15,490 nt of DNA from Rhodospirillaceae bacterium (GCA_020425485.1 JAGQRL010000017.1:1-15490); one strand, 5' to 3'; positions 1 through 6,480 are shown, counted from the stretch's first letter. The notes: generated by a model not told the origin, from the sequence alone. Program-made: numbers and translations.

Positions 1-52
1 GGCCGGGTGGGGGAGCGGGCCGGCGCAGACTGAACAGAAAACGCTTGAGGGA

Positions 53-1039
53 TCAGGCGGCGACCGCAGCCGCCGTCCCGTCTTCCAGCCCCAGGGCTTC
101 GTCGCGCCCCAGCATCAGGTTCAGGCTCTGCACCGCCGCCCCCGAGGCCCCCTTGCCCAGGTTGTCCAGCAGCGCCACCAGCACCGCGTGGCTGTCGTCC
201 TCGTTGCCGAACACGTGCAGGCGCACCCGGTTGGTGCCGTTCAGCCCCTCCGGTGCCAGACTGGCCAGCGCCGCCGTTTCCGCCGCATCGGCCATCTCGA
301 TGAAGCGCTCGCCGCGGTAACGTTCGGTGAGCGCCCGCCGCAGGTCGCCGAGGCTCGGCTGCGCCGGCAGCGCCCACAGGGCGAGCGGCACCGACACCAG
401 CATGCCCTGGGCGAAGCGCCCGACGCTGGGCACGAACAGGGGCCGGTGCGACAGCCCGGCGTGGCGGTGGATTTCCGGCACGTGCTTGTGCGACAGGCCG
501 AGGCCGTAGAGCCGGAAGGGATGGCCGGCCGGTGCCGCGCCCTCAGTCCCCTCGAACTCCTCGATCATCTTGCGGCCGCCGCCGGAATAGCCGGACACGG
601 CGTTGACGGTGATCGGGTGACCGGCCGGCACCAGCCCGGCATCGACCAGCGGGCGCACCAGCAGCACCGCCCCGGTGGGATAGCAGCCGGGGTTGGACAC
701 CCGGCGGGCGGACGCCACCGCGGCGCGCTGCACCGGCGACAGTTCCGGCAGCCCATAGACCCAGGACCCCGACGTGCGGTGCGCCGTGCTGGCATCGATC
801 ACCCGCACCTGCGGCGCCGTGATCAGCGACACCGCCTCGCGCGCCGCATCGTCGGGCAGGCACAAGATCACCACATCGGCGGCGTTCAGCAGCTCCGCAC
901 GGGCATCGGCATCCTTGCGGCGGGCCGGGTCGATGCGCAGCAGCTCGATGTCGTCGCGCGGCTCCAGGCGGGCGCGGATCTGCAGCCCGGTGGTTCCGGC
1001 GTCGCCATCGATGAACACCCGTGCCCTGGCCCCGGCCAT
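53..1039 (-). CDS. argC: N-acetyl-gamma-glutamyl-phosphate reductase (type 2 ArgC)
   Basis: This enzyme performs the NADPH-dependent reduction of N-acetylglutamyl-5-phosphate to the semialdehyde, the third step of arginine synthesis in the cytoplasm. The protein is 328 aa. Residues 8-21 carry a Rossmann-type motif (FIDGDAGTTGLQI). The catalytic cysteine is Cys119 in SNPGCYPTG. A glycine-rich stretch, SGYSGGGRKMIEEFEGT, lies at about 149-165, and a histidine motif GLSHKHVPEI at 181-190. The short length and the GDAGTTG form fit the type 2 (ArgC2) subfamily rather than the longer E. coli type. I chose the ATG at 1039 because the family N-terminus begins there and an AGGAAG lies 11 nt upstream. 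The frame is open as far as a TTG at 1102, but that extension is not conserved-looking. It lies downstream of the FrnE-like gene on the same strand. Family assignment is firm. Confidence 0.95.
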   Translation of the reverse strand: MAGARARVFIDGDAGTTGLQIRARLEPRDDIELLRIDPARRKDADARAELLNAADVVILCLPDDAAREAVSLITAPQVRVIDASTAHRTSGSWVYGLPELSPVQRAAVASARRVSNPGCYPTGAVLLVRPLVDAGLVPAGHPITVNAVSGYSGGGRKMIEEFEGTEGAAPAGHPFRLYGLGLSHKHVPEIHRHAGLSHRPLFVPSVGRFAQGMLVSVPLALWALPAQPSLGDLRRALTERYRGERFIEMADAAETAALASLAPEGLNGTNRVRLHVFGNEDDSHAVLVALLDNLGKGASGAAVQSLNLMLGRDEALGLEDGTAAAVAA

Positions 1040-1096
1040 GGTTGCACCTGCTTCCTGCAAAAATCGGTCAATCATGACGACTGAAGCGGCGCGTTC

Positions 1097-1102
1097 TGTC
1101 AA
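1097..1102 (-). promoter_or_regulatory. Possible -35 box upstream of argC
   Basis: The minus strand reads TTGACA, a perfect sigma-70 type -35 hexamer, about 58 nt upstream of the argC start and downstream of the frnE stop. No good -10 hexamer sits 16-18 nt further on; the nearest candidates match at three positions or fewer. It is therefore only a suggestion that argC has its own promoter. Confidence 0.25.
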
Positions 1103-1150
1103 CGCCCGGTCGCAGTGGCCGCGGCAACAAGCGGCAGGATTGTCCGCCGA

Positions 1151-1834
1151 TCAGCCGTCCGGCTGGGCGCTTTCGGCCGTCGCCTCGTCGGGCAGCGGAT
1201 CCCAGGCGCGGCCGATGGCCTGCAGCAGCACTTCGGGCGACTGGGCGCCGGAAACGCCGATGCGCCCGTTGAAGATAAAGAACGGCACGCCGGTGATGCC
1301 CATCTGGTAGGCCACGGACTCCATCTGGCGCACCGCTTCCTCGCCGTTGTCGCTGTCGAGGAACTGGCCCACCTCGTCTGCGTCCATGCCCGCCGCGGTG
1401 GCGAGTTCGGTCAGCACCGCCAGGTCGCCGATGTCGCGCGCTTCCATGAAATAGGCGCGGAACAGTCCGTCCTTCAGCAGGTCGCCCAGGCCCTTGGAGC
1501 TGGCCAGCCAGAGCAGGCGGTGGGCATTGAAGGTGCTGGGCGTGCGCTGCAGCCGGGAGAAGTCGAACTCGATGCCCTCCGCACGGCCGGCTTCGGCAAT
1601 GTTGGCGTAGATCTCCCGCGCCTGGTCGATGCCGCCGAACTTGGCTTCGGCATAGTCGCGCCGGTCCATGCCTTCGCGCGGCATTTCCGGGTTCAGTTCG
1701 AACGGCAGCCAGCGGATCGCCACCGGCTGCTCGGGGTCGAGCTGCTCCAGCGCCTGGCGCAGCCGTTCCCGGCCGATCAGGCACCACGGGCAGATGACGT
1801 CGGAAAAAATATCGATGCGCAGCGGCTCGGCCAT
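1151..1834 (-). CDS. DsbA-family oxidoreductase, FrnE-like
   Basis: This is a 227-aa thioredoxin-fold protein of the FrnE/DsbA-like group (also related to 2-hydroxychromene-2-carboxylate isomerases). The active site CPWC is at residues 15-18, right after the first beta strand (IDIFSDVICPWC). An inserted helical domain occupies about 60-170. The cis-proline loop GITGVPFFIFNG is at 179-190, followed by SGAQSPE. There is no signal peptide, so it is probably cytoplasmic, where members are linked to thiol-disulfide chemistry and oxidative stress; the substrate cannot be told from sequence. The start at 1834 has a good Shine-Dalgarno (GGAGGG, about 6 nt away). It lies about 110 nt upstream of argC on the same strand and may be co-transcribed with it. 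Confidence 0.9.
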   Translation of the reverse strand: MAEPLRIDIFSDVICPWCLIGRERLRQALEQLDPEQPVAIRWLPFELNPEMPREGMDRRDYAEAKFGGIDQAREIYANIAEAGRAEGIEFDFSRLQRTPSTFNAHRLLWLASSKGLGDLLKDGLFRAYFMEARDIGDLAVLTELATAAGMDADEVGQFLDSDNGEEAVRQMESVAYQMGITGVPFFIFNGRIGVSGAQSPEVLLQAIGRAWDPLPDEATAESAQPDG

Positions 1835-1940
1835 TGCCGCCCTCCCATGCTTGTCCGGTTCACCAGGCAGTCCCTAACACCTGGGGGCGAGGACGGCGAC
1901 GACAACCCGTAGATGCCGAAGCTGTGAGGGACGGCCGGCG

Positions 1941-1960
1941 CCGATCAGCCCCGATCAGCC
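1941..1960. repeat. Tandem 10-bp repeat
   Basis: CCGATCAGCC occurs twice in direct tandem (1941-1950 and 1951-1960), just downstream of the glcG-like stop codon. A third, degenerate CCGTCAGC follows. It has two copies only and no evident function. Confidence 0.6.
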
Positions 1961-1963
1961 CCG

Positions 1964-2374
1964 TCAGCTAACTGCGGCCGCGCCTGCCAGGGCCACCTGC
2001 TCGTCCTTGTCCGGCGTCAGCCCGCTGACACCGACGGAACCGACCACCGCGCCACCGACGCTGACGGGCACGCCGCCGCGCAGATGGGTGCCGCCCGCCG
2101 TGCCCACGAACGCGGTCCGGCCGCCATTGATCATGTCCTCCAGCGCGCCGGAGGGCTTGCCGAAGCGGATGGCCGTCGCCGCCTTGCCGATGGCGATTTC
2201 CACGCTGGCCGGCCACGCCCCATCGGATCGGCGCACCAGCAGCGGAACGCCCCCGGCGTCCGACACGCACACGGTGGCGGCCCAGCCCTGCTCTGCGGCA
2301 AAGGCCATGGCAGCGGCCATCACCTGGTCGGCGCCGTCGAGGGTGAGCGTGGAACGGTCGGCAGTGGTGGCCAT
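1964..2374 (-). CDS. GlcG/HbpS-like (DUF336) protein
   Basis: This is a 136-aa single-domain protein of the GlcG/HbpS (formerly DUF336) family. It has the family's typical layout: a helical start (ADQVMAAAMAFAAEQGW), then VCVSDAGGVPLLVRRSDGA, a central SVEIAIGKAATAIRFGKPS, and the C-terminal glycine-rich GGVPVSVGGAVVGSVGVSG with a PDKDEQVALAGAAAV end. Members include the haem-binding HbpS of Streptomyces and proteins of unknown role encoded near glycolate oxidase; no such partner gene is present here, so the function is open. It has no signal peptide and is probably cytoplasmic. The start at 2374 is supported by GGAGG, 8 nt upstream. It is transcribed divergently from the ATP-grasp gene across an AT-rich spacer. 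Confidence 0.85.
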   Translation of the reverse strand: MATTADRSTLTLDGADQVMAAAMAFAAEQGWAATVCVSDAGGVPLLVRRSDGAWPASVEIAIGKAATAIRFGKPSGALEDMINGGRTAFVGTAGGTHLRGGVPVSVGGAVVGSVGVSGLTPDKDEQVALAGAAAVS

Positions 2375-2447
2375 CTGGGGATCCTCCGGGTGCTGGGTTT
2401 GTTGGCTTCCTCCTATGACGCGGAGCGGGCCGCCGCAACCCTGGCAT

Positions 2448-2515
2448 ACCGCGATAATACTACATTCGTATTACGTATTGAAAATCCTATCACATCAATT
2501 AGATGACTGTTTTCG
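2448..2515. promoter_or_regulatory. AT-rich divergent promoter island
   Basis: This stretch between the divergent glcG-like and ATP-grasp genes is mostly A/T in a window of about 70% GC. It contains an inverted repeat, TAATAC (2455-2460) and GTATTA (2468-2473) with 7 nt between, and a tandem CGTATTA-CGTATTG at 2467-2480. On plus, TTGAAA (2478-2483) could be a -35 box with a weak -10 (TAGATG) 16 nt on. On minus, TATTAT (2454-2459) could be a -10 box. Exact promoters are uncertain; the divergent regulatory role is inferred from position and composition. Confidence 0.45.
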
Positions 2516-2539
2516 TGAAACCCCGCGGGAGCGCGCGCA

Positions 2540-3484
2540 ATGCCGAAAATCCACGTCCTGCACGAAAACGGCGCCTGGCTTGGCCCGCTGCGCGACGCCT
2601 TCGCCGATATGGCGCTGCCGTACGAGGAGTGGTTCCTCGATCGCGGCACCGTGGATCTGACGGCAGCACCGCCCGAAGGCGTGTTCTACAATCGCATGAG
2701 TGCCTCCTCCCACACCCGCAACCACCGCTACGCCGCGGAGTTGACGGCGGTGGTGCTGGCCTGGCTGGCCGCCCATGGCCGCCGGGTGGTCAACAGTGCC
2801 CGCGCGCTCGACCTGGAGGTCTCCAAGGCCCGGCAATACGCGCTGCTTCAGGCCCACGGCATCCGCACCCCCGCTACGGTGGCGGCGGTGGGCCGCGAGC
2901 AGGTGCTGGCGGCGGCGCGCGCCCATTTCGCCGGCCGGCCCTTCCTGGTGAAGCCCAACCGCGGCGGCACCGGCTTCGGGGTGAAGCTGTTCGACAGCAT
3001 CGACGCGCTCGCCGACGAGCTGGACAGCGACAGCCACGCCGCCCCCATCGATGGGGTGTACTTGGTCCAGCAGTACATCCAGGCCCCAGAGCCGTTCATC
3101 ACCCGGGCGGAGTTCATCGGCGGCGCCTTCCACTATGCGGTGCGGGTGAACACGTCCGGCGGCTTCGACCTGTGCCCGGCCGATGCCTGCGCCCTGCCCG
3201 ACGCGGCGCCGAAGTTCACGGTGGTCGACCGCATTCCCGACGACCTGCGGCGCCGCTACGAAGGCTTCCTGGCGGCCGCCGGCATCGAGGTGGCGGGGAT
3301 CGAGTTCGTCACCGACGCCGACGGGGTGGCCCACACCTACGATGTGAACACCAACACCAACTACAACGGCGAGGCGGAGCAGCGCGCCGGCATCGCCGGC
3401 ACCGATCGGGCCGGCATGCGGGCGCTGGCCCGCTTCCTCGGCGAGGAGCTGAAGGGCGTGCTGGCGGTGAAGGCGGCCGCCTGA
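2540..3484 (+). CDS. RimK-like ATP-grasp ligase
   Basis: This 314-aa protein has an ATP-grasp fold resembling the RimK / alpha-L-glutamate ligase family. Such enzymes join a carboxylate, activated as acyl phosphate, to an amine. The N-terminal pre-ATP-grasp domain covers about 1-90 (including VFYNRMSASSHTRNHRY). The B-domain follows, with KARQYALLQAHGIRTP at 96-111 and the nucleotide-binding lysine/glycine loop KPNRGGTGFGVKL at 138-150. The Mg/ATP site is the C-terminal IEFVTD and DVNTNTNYN motif at 254-276 (Asp268, Asn270, Asn272, Asn274). The start has GGGAG about 8 nt upstream. No peptide, ribosomal S6 or carrier-protein gene sits beside it, so the substrate is unknown. It is 97 nt upstream of ubiM on the same strand but does not resemble a ubiquinone gene. 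Confidence 0.85.
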   Translation: MPKIHVLHENGAWLGPLRDAFADMALPYEEWFLDRGTVDLTAAPPEGVFYNRMSASSHTRNHRYAAELTAVVLAWLAAHGRRVVNSARALDLEVSKARQYALLQAHGIRTPATVAAVGREQVLAAARAHFAGRPFLVKPNRGGTGFGVKLFDSIDALADELDSDSHAAPIDGVYLVQQYIQAPEPFITRAEFIGGAFHYAVRVNTSGGFDLCPADACALPDAAPKFTVVDRIPDDLRRRYEGFLAAAGIEVAGIEFVTDADGVAHTYDVNTNTNYNGEAEQRAGIAGTDRAGMRALARFLGEELKGVLAVKAAA

Positions 3485-3498
3485 CCTGCGCGCTTTCG

Positions 3499-3528
3499 TT
3501 CAGTCATTTCGCCGCGGCGCCCTATACT
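3499..3528 (+). promoter_or_regulatory. Candidate promoter for ubiM
   Basis: TTCAGT (3499-3504) and TATACT (3523-3528) are separated by 18 nt in the short gap between the ATP-grasp gene and ubiM. The -10 match is good (five of six) and the -35 is weak. It would start transcription about 45 nt upstream of the ubiM start codon. Confidence 0.35.
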
Positions 3529-3539
3529 GACCCAGGATC

Positions 3540-3559
3540 GCAGGCCCGGTTCGGCCTGC
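3540..3559 (+). other. Hairpin in the ubiM leader
   Basis: GCAGGCC (3540-3546) and GGCCTGC (3553-3559) form a perfect 7-bp stem with a 6-nt loop. It lies just upstream of the ubiM Shine-Dalgarno AAGGAG (3565-3570). It could be a leader structure or chance in GC-rich DNA; there is no U tract, so a terminator for the preceding gene is unlikely. Confidence 0.4.
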
Positions 3560-3581
3560 CGCTCAAGGAGACCTGGGAGCC

Positions 3582-4760
3582 ATGGGCACCGACATCGTCA
3601 TCATCGGGGCGGGGCCGGCCGGCCTGAGCTTTGCCCGCGCGCTGAACGGCAGCGGGCTTTCCATCACGCTGATCGACCGGCAGGACGAAGCGGCACTGGC
3701 CGATCCGCCCTATGACGGGCGCGAGATTGCGCTCACCCACCATTCCCGGCGGCTGATGGTGCGCCACGGGCTGTGGCAGCACGTTCCCGAAGAGCACATC
3801 TCCCTCATCCGCCACGCCCGCGTGCTCAACGGCAAGTCGGGCTACTCGCTGCATTTCGATCACCGCGAGGCCGGCCGGGAAACCCTGGGCTTCATGATCT
3901 CCAACCACCGCATCCGCAAGGCGGCCTACGACGCGGTGAAGGAGATGGAGGGGGTGACCCTGCTGACGGGGGCTTCGGTGGTGGATGTGCGCACCGACAG
4001 TGCCGAAGGCATGGTGACCCTGGGCGACGGCACCACGCTGACGGCCCCCCTGGTCGTCGCCGCCGACAGCCGCTTTTCCGCCAGCCGGCGGATGATGGGC
4101 ATTCCGGCCTCGATGCTGGATTTCGGGCGCACCTGCATCGTCTGCCGCATGACGGCGGAAAAGCCCCACGGCGACACCGCGCTGGAATGCTTCCACTACG
4201 GCCGCACGCTGGCGATCCTGCCGCTGCCCGACAACGAGGTGTCGATCGTCATCACCGTCGGCAGCGACCAGGACAAGACAGTGCTCGACCAGCCGGAGGC
4301 GGAGTTCAACGCCGACATCATGCGCCGCACTGGCCACCGCTTCGGCGAGATGCGGCTGGTGAGCGAGCGCTTCGCCTATCCGCTGGTGGCGGTGCACGCC
4401 AACCGCTTCCACACCCGCCGCTATGCCCTGGTGGGCGATGCCGCGGTGGGCATGCACCCGGTCACGGCGCACGGCTTCAACCTGGGCCTGCGCGGGGCGG
4501 ACATCCTGGCCGAGGAGTTGCTGGCGGCCCGGCGCACCGGCGGCGACATCGGCGCTGCGGGGCCGCTGGCGCGCTACAGCTCCCGCCACAGCCAGCGCAC
4601 GCTGCCGCTCTACCACGGCACCAACGCCATCGTGCGGCTCTATACGCAGGAGACTTTGCCGGCGAAGCTGGCCCGCGCGGTGCTGCTGCGGCTGGGCAGC
4701 CGGGTGAAGCCGGCCAAGCGGCTGATCATGGACCAGTTGACAGAAATCAGCCCGGCCTAG
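3582..4760 (+). CDS. ubiM: FAD-dependent ubiquinone hydroxylase, UbiM family
   Basis: This 392-aa class A flavoprotein monooxygenase would hydroxylate the aromatic ring of ubiquinone precursors using O2 and NAD(P)H at the inner membrane. The FAD-binding GxGxxG is at residues 7-18 (IIGAGPAGLSFA). The substrate/FAD region includes DPPYDGREIALTHHS (41-55) and SNHRIRKAAYDAV (107-119). The UbiH-type ADSRFS is at 161-166, and the second FAD motif LVGDAAVGMHPVTAHGFN at 283-300. The segments DPPYDGREIALTH, ISLIRHARVLNGKS, DFGRTCIVCRM and GTNAIVRLYT match what I recall of the UbiM branch (Neisseria, some alphaproteobacteria) better than UbiH, UbiF or UbiI. Subfamily assignment is from memory, not a search. 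The start ATG has AAGGAG 11 nt upstream. The gene converges on the amidase gene with a 46-nt gap. Confidence 0.88.
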   Translation: MGTDIVIIGAGPAGLSFARALNGSGLSITLIDRQDEAALADPPYDGREIALTHHSRRLMVRHGLWQHVPEEHISLIRHARVLNGKSGYSLHFDHREAGRETLGFMISNHRIRKAAYDAVKEMEGVTLLTGASVVDVRTDSAEGMVTLGDGTTLTAPLVVAADSRFSASRRMMGIPASMLDFGRTCIVCRMTAEKPHGDTALECFHYGRTLAILPLPDNEVSIVITVGSDQDKTVLDQPEAEFNADIMRRTGHRFGEMRLVSERFAYPLVAVHANRFHTRRYALVGDAAVGMHPVTAHGFNLGLRGADILAEELLAARRTGGDIGAAGPLARYSSRHSQRTLPLYHGTNAIVRLYTQETLPAKLARAVLLRLGSRVKPAKRLIMDQLTEISPA

Positions 4761-4806
4761 GCGCACCGGCACTGGTCGGCCCCGGTCGGCACGGCGTTCG
4801 GCCAGC

Positions 4807-5391
4807 TCAGGGCAACAGCGGCAGCAAGGGACCGAGATTGATCAGCGTTCTGACGATGCTGATCGTTCTCATATATTCCGCCCAGTCCCAGTAAGGACCC
4901 GGGCAATTGTGGCTGGTCGTTATCACTTCCTGGTGGCCCATGATGTGCTCACGATCGGCAGGAATGCTGTATTTCCGGCAGAGATATAGCACCAGAGCGG
5001 CCGACGCATTGTACTGCTCCTGCGTCGGGTAGTTGGTCCGATTGTCCGCCACATGTTCTATGCCGATGCTGCGCCTGTTCGCCGAGCCGGCATGGTGCGC
5101 GCGGTCCTTTTCCCAGACCGTCTGATAGATCTTGCCGGTTCGGCCGACAATGTAATGGGCGCTGGTGTGATTGGGGTTGTCCTCAGCGGCGAATGTATTG
5201 ATGGCAGATCCCGCCGTATCCCCGCCCGTGATGTGGATCACGATTAGAGTAATATCGCTGGCGCTGCGGCTCATCTTTGTGAAATTGTTCGAATGGGCCG
5301 GAACAAAACCGGCCGCAGAGGGGTATTCGGAGACAAACCCCCGCTTTTCATAGTAGCCGCTGTTTAGCGCTTTTTCCCACCACGAAGCCAT
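4807..5391 (-). CDS. N-acetylmuramoyl-L-alanine amidase (Amidase_2/PGRP type)
   Basis: This 194-aa zinc amidase would cleave the bond between N-acetylmuramic acid and L-alanine in peptidoglycan. The zinc ligands can be read by comparison with AmpD, T7 lysozyme and PGRPs: His53 (IVIHITGG), His153 (MGHQEV) and Cys163 (HNCPGPYWDW). Tyr80 (SAHYIVGR) and Glu112 (SIGIEHV) fit the conserved catalytic positions. The third ligand is Cys, as in T7 lysozyme and PGRPs, not Asp as in AmpD. There is no N-terminal signal peptide. The N-terminal 45 residues are extra to the core domain, and the C-terminus (about 177-194) is a short hydrophobic tail ending GPLLPLLP. GC content is about 57%, well below the neighbours, which suggests recent acquisition. 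GAGGAG lies 8 nt before the start. It could be a recycling amidase, an endolysin relic or an antibacterial effector; I cannot decide. Confidence 0.9.
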   Translation of the reverse strand: MASWWEKALNSGYYEKRGFVSEYPSAAGFVPAHSNNFTKMSRSASDITLIVIHITGGDTAGSAINTFAAEDNPNHTSAHYIVGRTGKIYQTVWEKDRAHHAGSANRRSIGIEHVADNRTNYPTQEQYNASAALVLYLCRKYSIPADREHIMGHQEVITTSHNCPGPYWDWAEYMRTISIVRTLINLGPLLPLLP

Positions 5392-5460
5392 GTCGCCTGC
5401 TCCTCTAGATCAGGTTGCAGCAACGCACCGCCCCAAGGCCTTCAATTGCGAATGGTAAGC

Positions 5461-5526
5461 CGACTCCATACTTGACCGGCGTGACGGGCGCCAGCGCCCG
5501 GCGGCGCCTGCGTCAATATGGAGTCG
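5461..5526. repeat. Long imperfect inverted repeat with inner hairpin
   Basis: The left arm CGACTCCATACTTGAC (5461-5476) pairs with the right arm GTCAATATGGAGTCG (5512-5526) across 15 bp, with one bulged base. Inside, GGGCGC (5486-5491) and GCGCCC (5494-5499) make a second stem. No U tract follows on either strand, so a standard intrinsic terminator is unlikely. It could be a REP-like element, the remains of a small mobile element, or a structured RNA between yebC and the amidase. Confidence 0.75.
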
Positions 5527-5570
5527 CGGCGCCAGGCGCAGTACCCTCCGTCGGTTCCCGACGTGGCGCC
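5527..5570. repeat. Second hairpin with GGCGCC flanks
   Basis: CGTCGG (5549-5554) and CCGACG (5558-5563) form a perfect 6-bp stem with a TTC loop, flanked on both sides by GGCGCC (about 5528-5533 and 5565-5570). The motif GGCGCC(A/T)G occurs four times between 5487 and 5572, alternating in form (AG, TG, AG, TG). This gives several possible alternative pairings with the preceding inverted repeat. Confidence 0.6.
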
Positions 5571-5642
5571 TGCTCTCGGAAAGATCGGGCCTGCGCAGAC
5601 AGTTGATTGGCGGCGCAGCGGACCGGCGGTGCAGCGAACCGG

Positions 5643-6392
5643 TCAGCCCATCAGGCGGGCCATCACCTCGTCGGAGATGTCGAAATTGGCGTGCACCTTC
5701 TGCACGTCGTCGTTGTCGTCCAGCGCGTCGAGCAGCTTCAGCAGGGTCCCCGCCGGCTCCTCGTCCACCGCCACCGTGGTCTGCGGGCGCCACACCAGCC
5801 CGGCTTCTTCCGGCGGCCCCAGGGCTTCTTCCAGGGCATCGCGCACCGCGGCGAAGTCCTCCACCGCGGTGGTGATCACATGGCCGTCGTCGCCGGACTG
5901 CACGTCGTCGGCGCCGGCTTCGATGGCGGCTTCCAGCACGGTGTCGTGGTCGGCCACCTCGGCCGGATAGCTCACCTCGCCCACCCGGTCGAACATGAAG
6001 CTGACGGAGTTGGTCTCCCCCAGCGTGCCGCCGTGTTTGGAAAACAGCGAGCGCACCTCAGAGGCGGTGCGGTTGCGGTTGTCCGTCAGCGCTTCCACGA
6101 TGATGGCCACGCCGGAGGGGCCATAGCCCTCGTAGCGGATTTCCGTGTAGTCGGTATCGTCGCCGCCGCCGGTGGCCTTGCTGATCGCCTTGTCGATGCG
6201 GTCCTTCGGCATGTTGGCGGCACGCGCCGCGGCAATGGCGCCGCGCAGCCGCGGGTTCATCGCCGGGTCCGGCATGCCCTGCTTGGCCGCGACCACGATT
6301 TCCTTGGTCAGCTTGGTGAAGACCTTGGCGCGCTTGGCGTCCTGCGCACCCTTGCGGTGCATGATGTTCTTAAACTGGGAATGGCCCGCCAT
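5643..6392 (-). CDS. yebC: YebC/PmpR (TACO1) family protein
   Basis: This is a 249-aa cytoplasmic protein of the YebC/TACO1 family, described variously as a transcriptional regulator and as a factor that helps ribosomes through difficult sequences such as proline runs. Hallmarks are the N-terminal MAGHSQFKNIMHRKGAQDAK, then NMPKDRIDKAI, RYEGYGPSGVAIIVEALTDN and NRTASEVRSLFSKHGG in the middle domain, and DDNDDVQKVHANFD near the C-terminus. The ATG at 6392 is chosen because the universal family start MAGHS begins there; a GTG at 6425 would add 11 atypical residues. The Shine-Dalgarno is weak. In many alphaproteobacteria yebC is followed by ruvC; here the downstream minus-strand gene is the low-GC amidase. 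Confidence 0.95.
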   Translation of the reverse strand: MAGHSQFKNIMHRKGAQDAKRAKVFTKLTKEIVVAAKQGMPDPAMNPRLRGAIAAARAANMPKDRIDKAISKATGGGDDTDYTEIRYEGYGPSGVAIIVEALTDNRNRTASEVRSLFSKHGGTLGETNSVSFMFDRVGEVSYPAEVADHDTVLEAAIEAGADDVQSGDDGHVITTAVEDFAAVRDALEEALGPPEEAGLVWRPQTTVAVDEEPAGTLLKLLDALDDNDDVQKVHANFDISDEVMARLMG

Positions 6393-6480
6393 GTCGCCGT
6401 CCGTCACACGATCCTCGGCGGCCACAGCGCGCGGCCGCCCAATTGTTGATCCGCCCTTCTAGCCGTTGGGGCGGGCCGGC

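Larger units (their letters stand above)
5392..5642. other. Structured intergenic spacer between yebC and the amidase
   Basis: This 251-bp stretch has no credible gene. It carries the amidase ribosome-binding site (GAGGAG on minus, 5400-5405) and a perfect 11-bp palindrome, GTTGCAGCAAC (5414-5424), just upstream of it. AAGGCCTT is at 5435-5442, and the inverted-repeat cluster described separately spans 5461-5570. The remainder to the yebC stop is GC-rich with nothing recognised. Confidence 0.6.

Noticed and set aside
1..52. Left-edge sequence downstream of argC
   Set aside because: It is too short to assign. No terminator hairpin with a U tract and no coding frame could be supported.
188..1912. 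Long plus-strand open frames over argC and the FrnE-like gene
   Set aside because: They are shadows of the minus-strand genes; no family features can be read in them.
3522..4772. A 416-codon open frame on minus, antisense to ubiM
   Set aside because: It has the same low-complexity His/Gln/Arg-rich character, and the plus strand carries unmistakable FAD-monooxygenase motifs.
5461..5570. Retron, integron attC or CRISPR-like structure
   Set aside because: There is no reverse transcriptase or integrase nearby, no regularly spaced repeats, and no attC-type GTT/AAC core sites. It is only reported as an inverted-repeat cluster.
5410..5793. A possible small gene upstream of the amidase on minus
   Set aside because: It overlaps the end of yebC in another frame, has low-complexity composition and no proper ribosome site.
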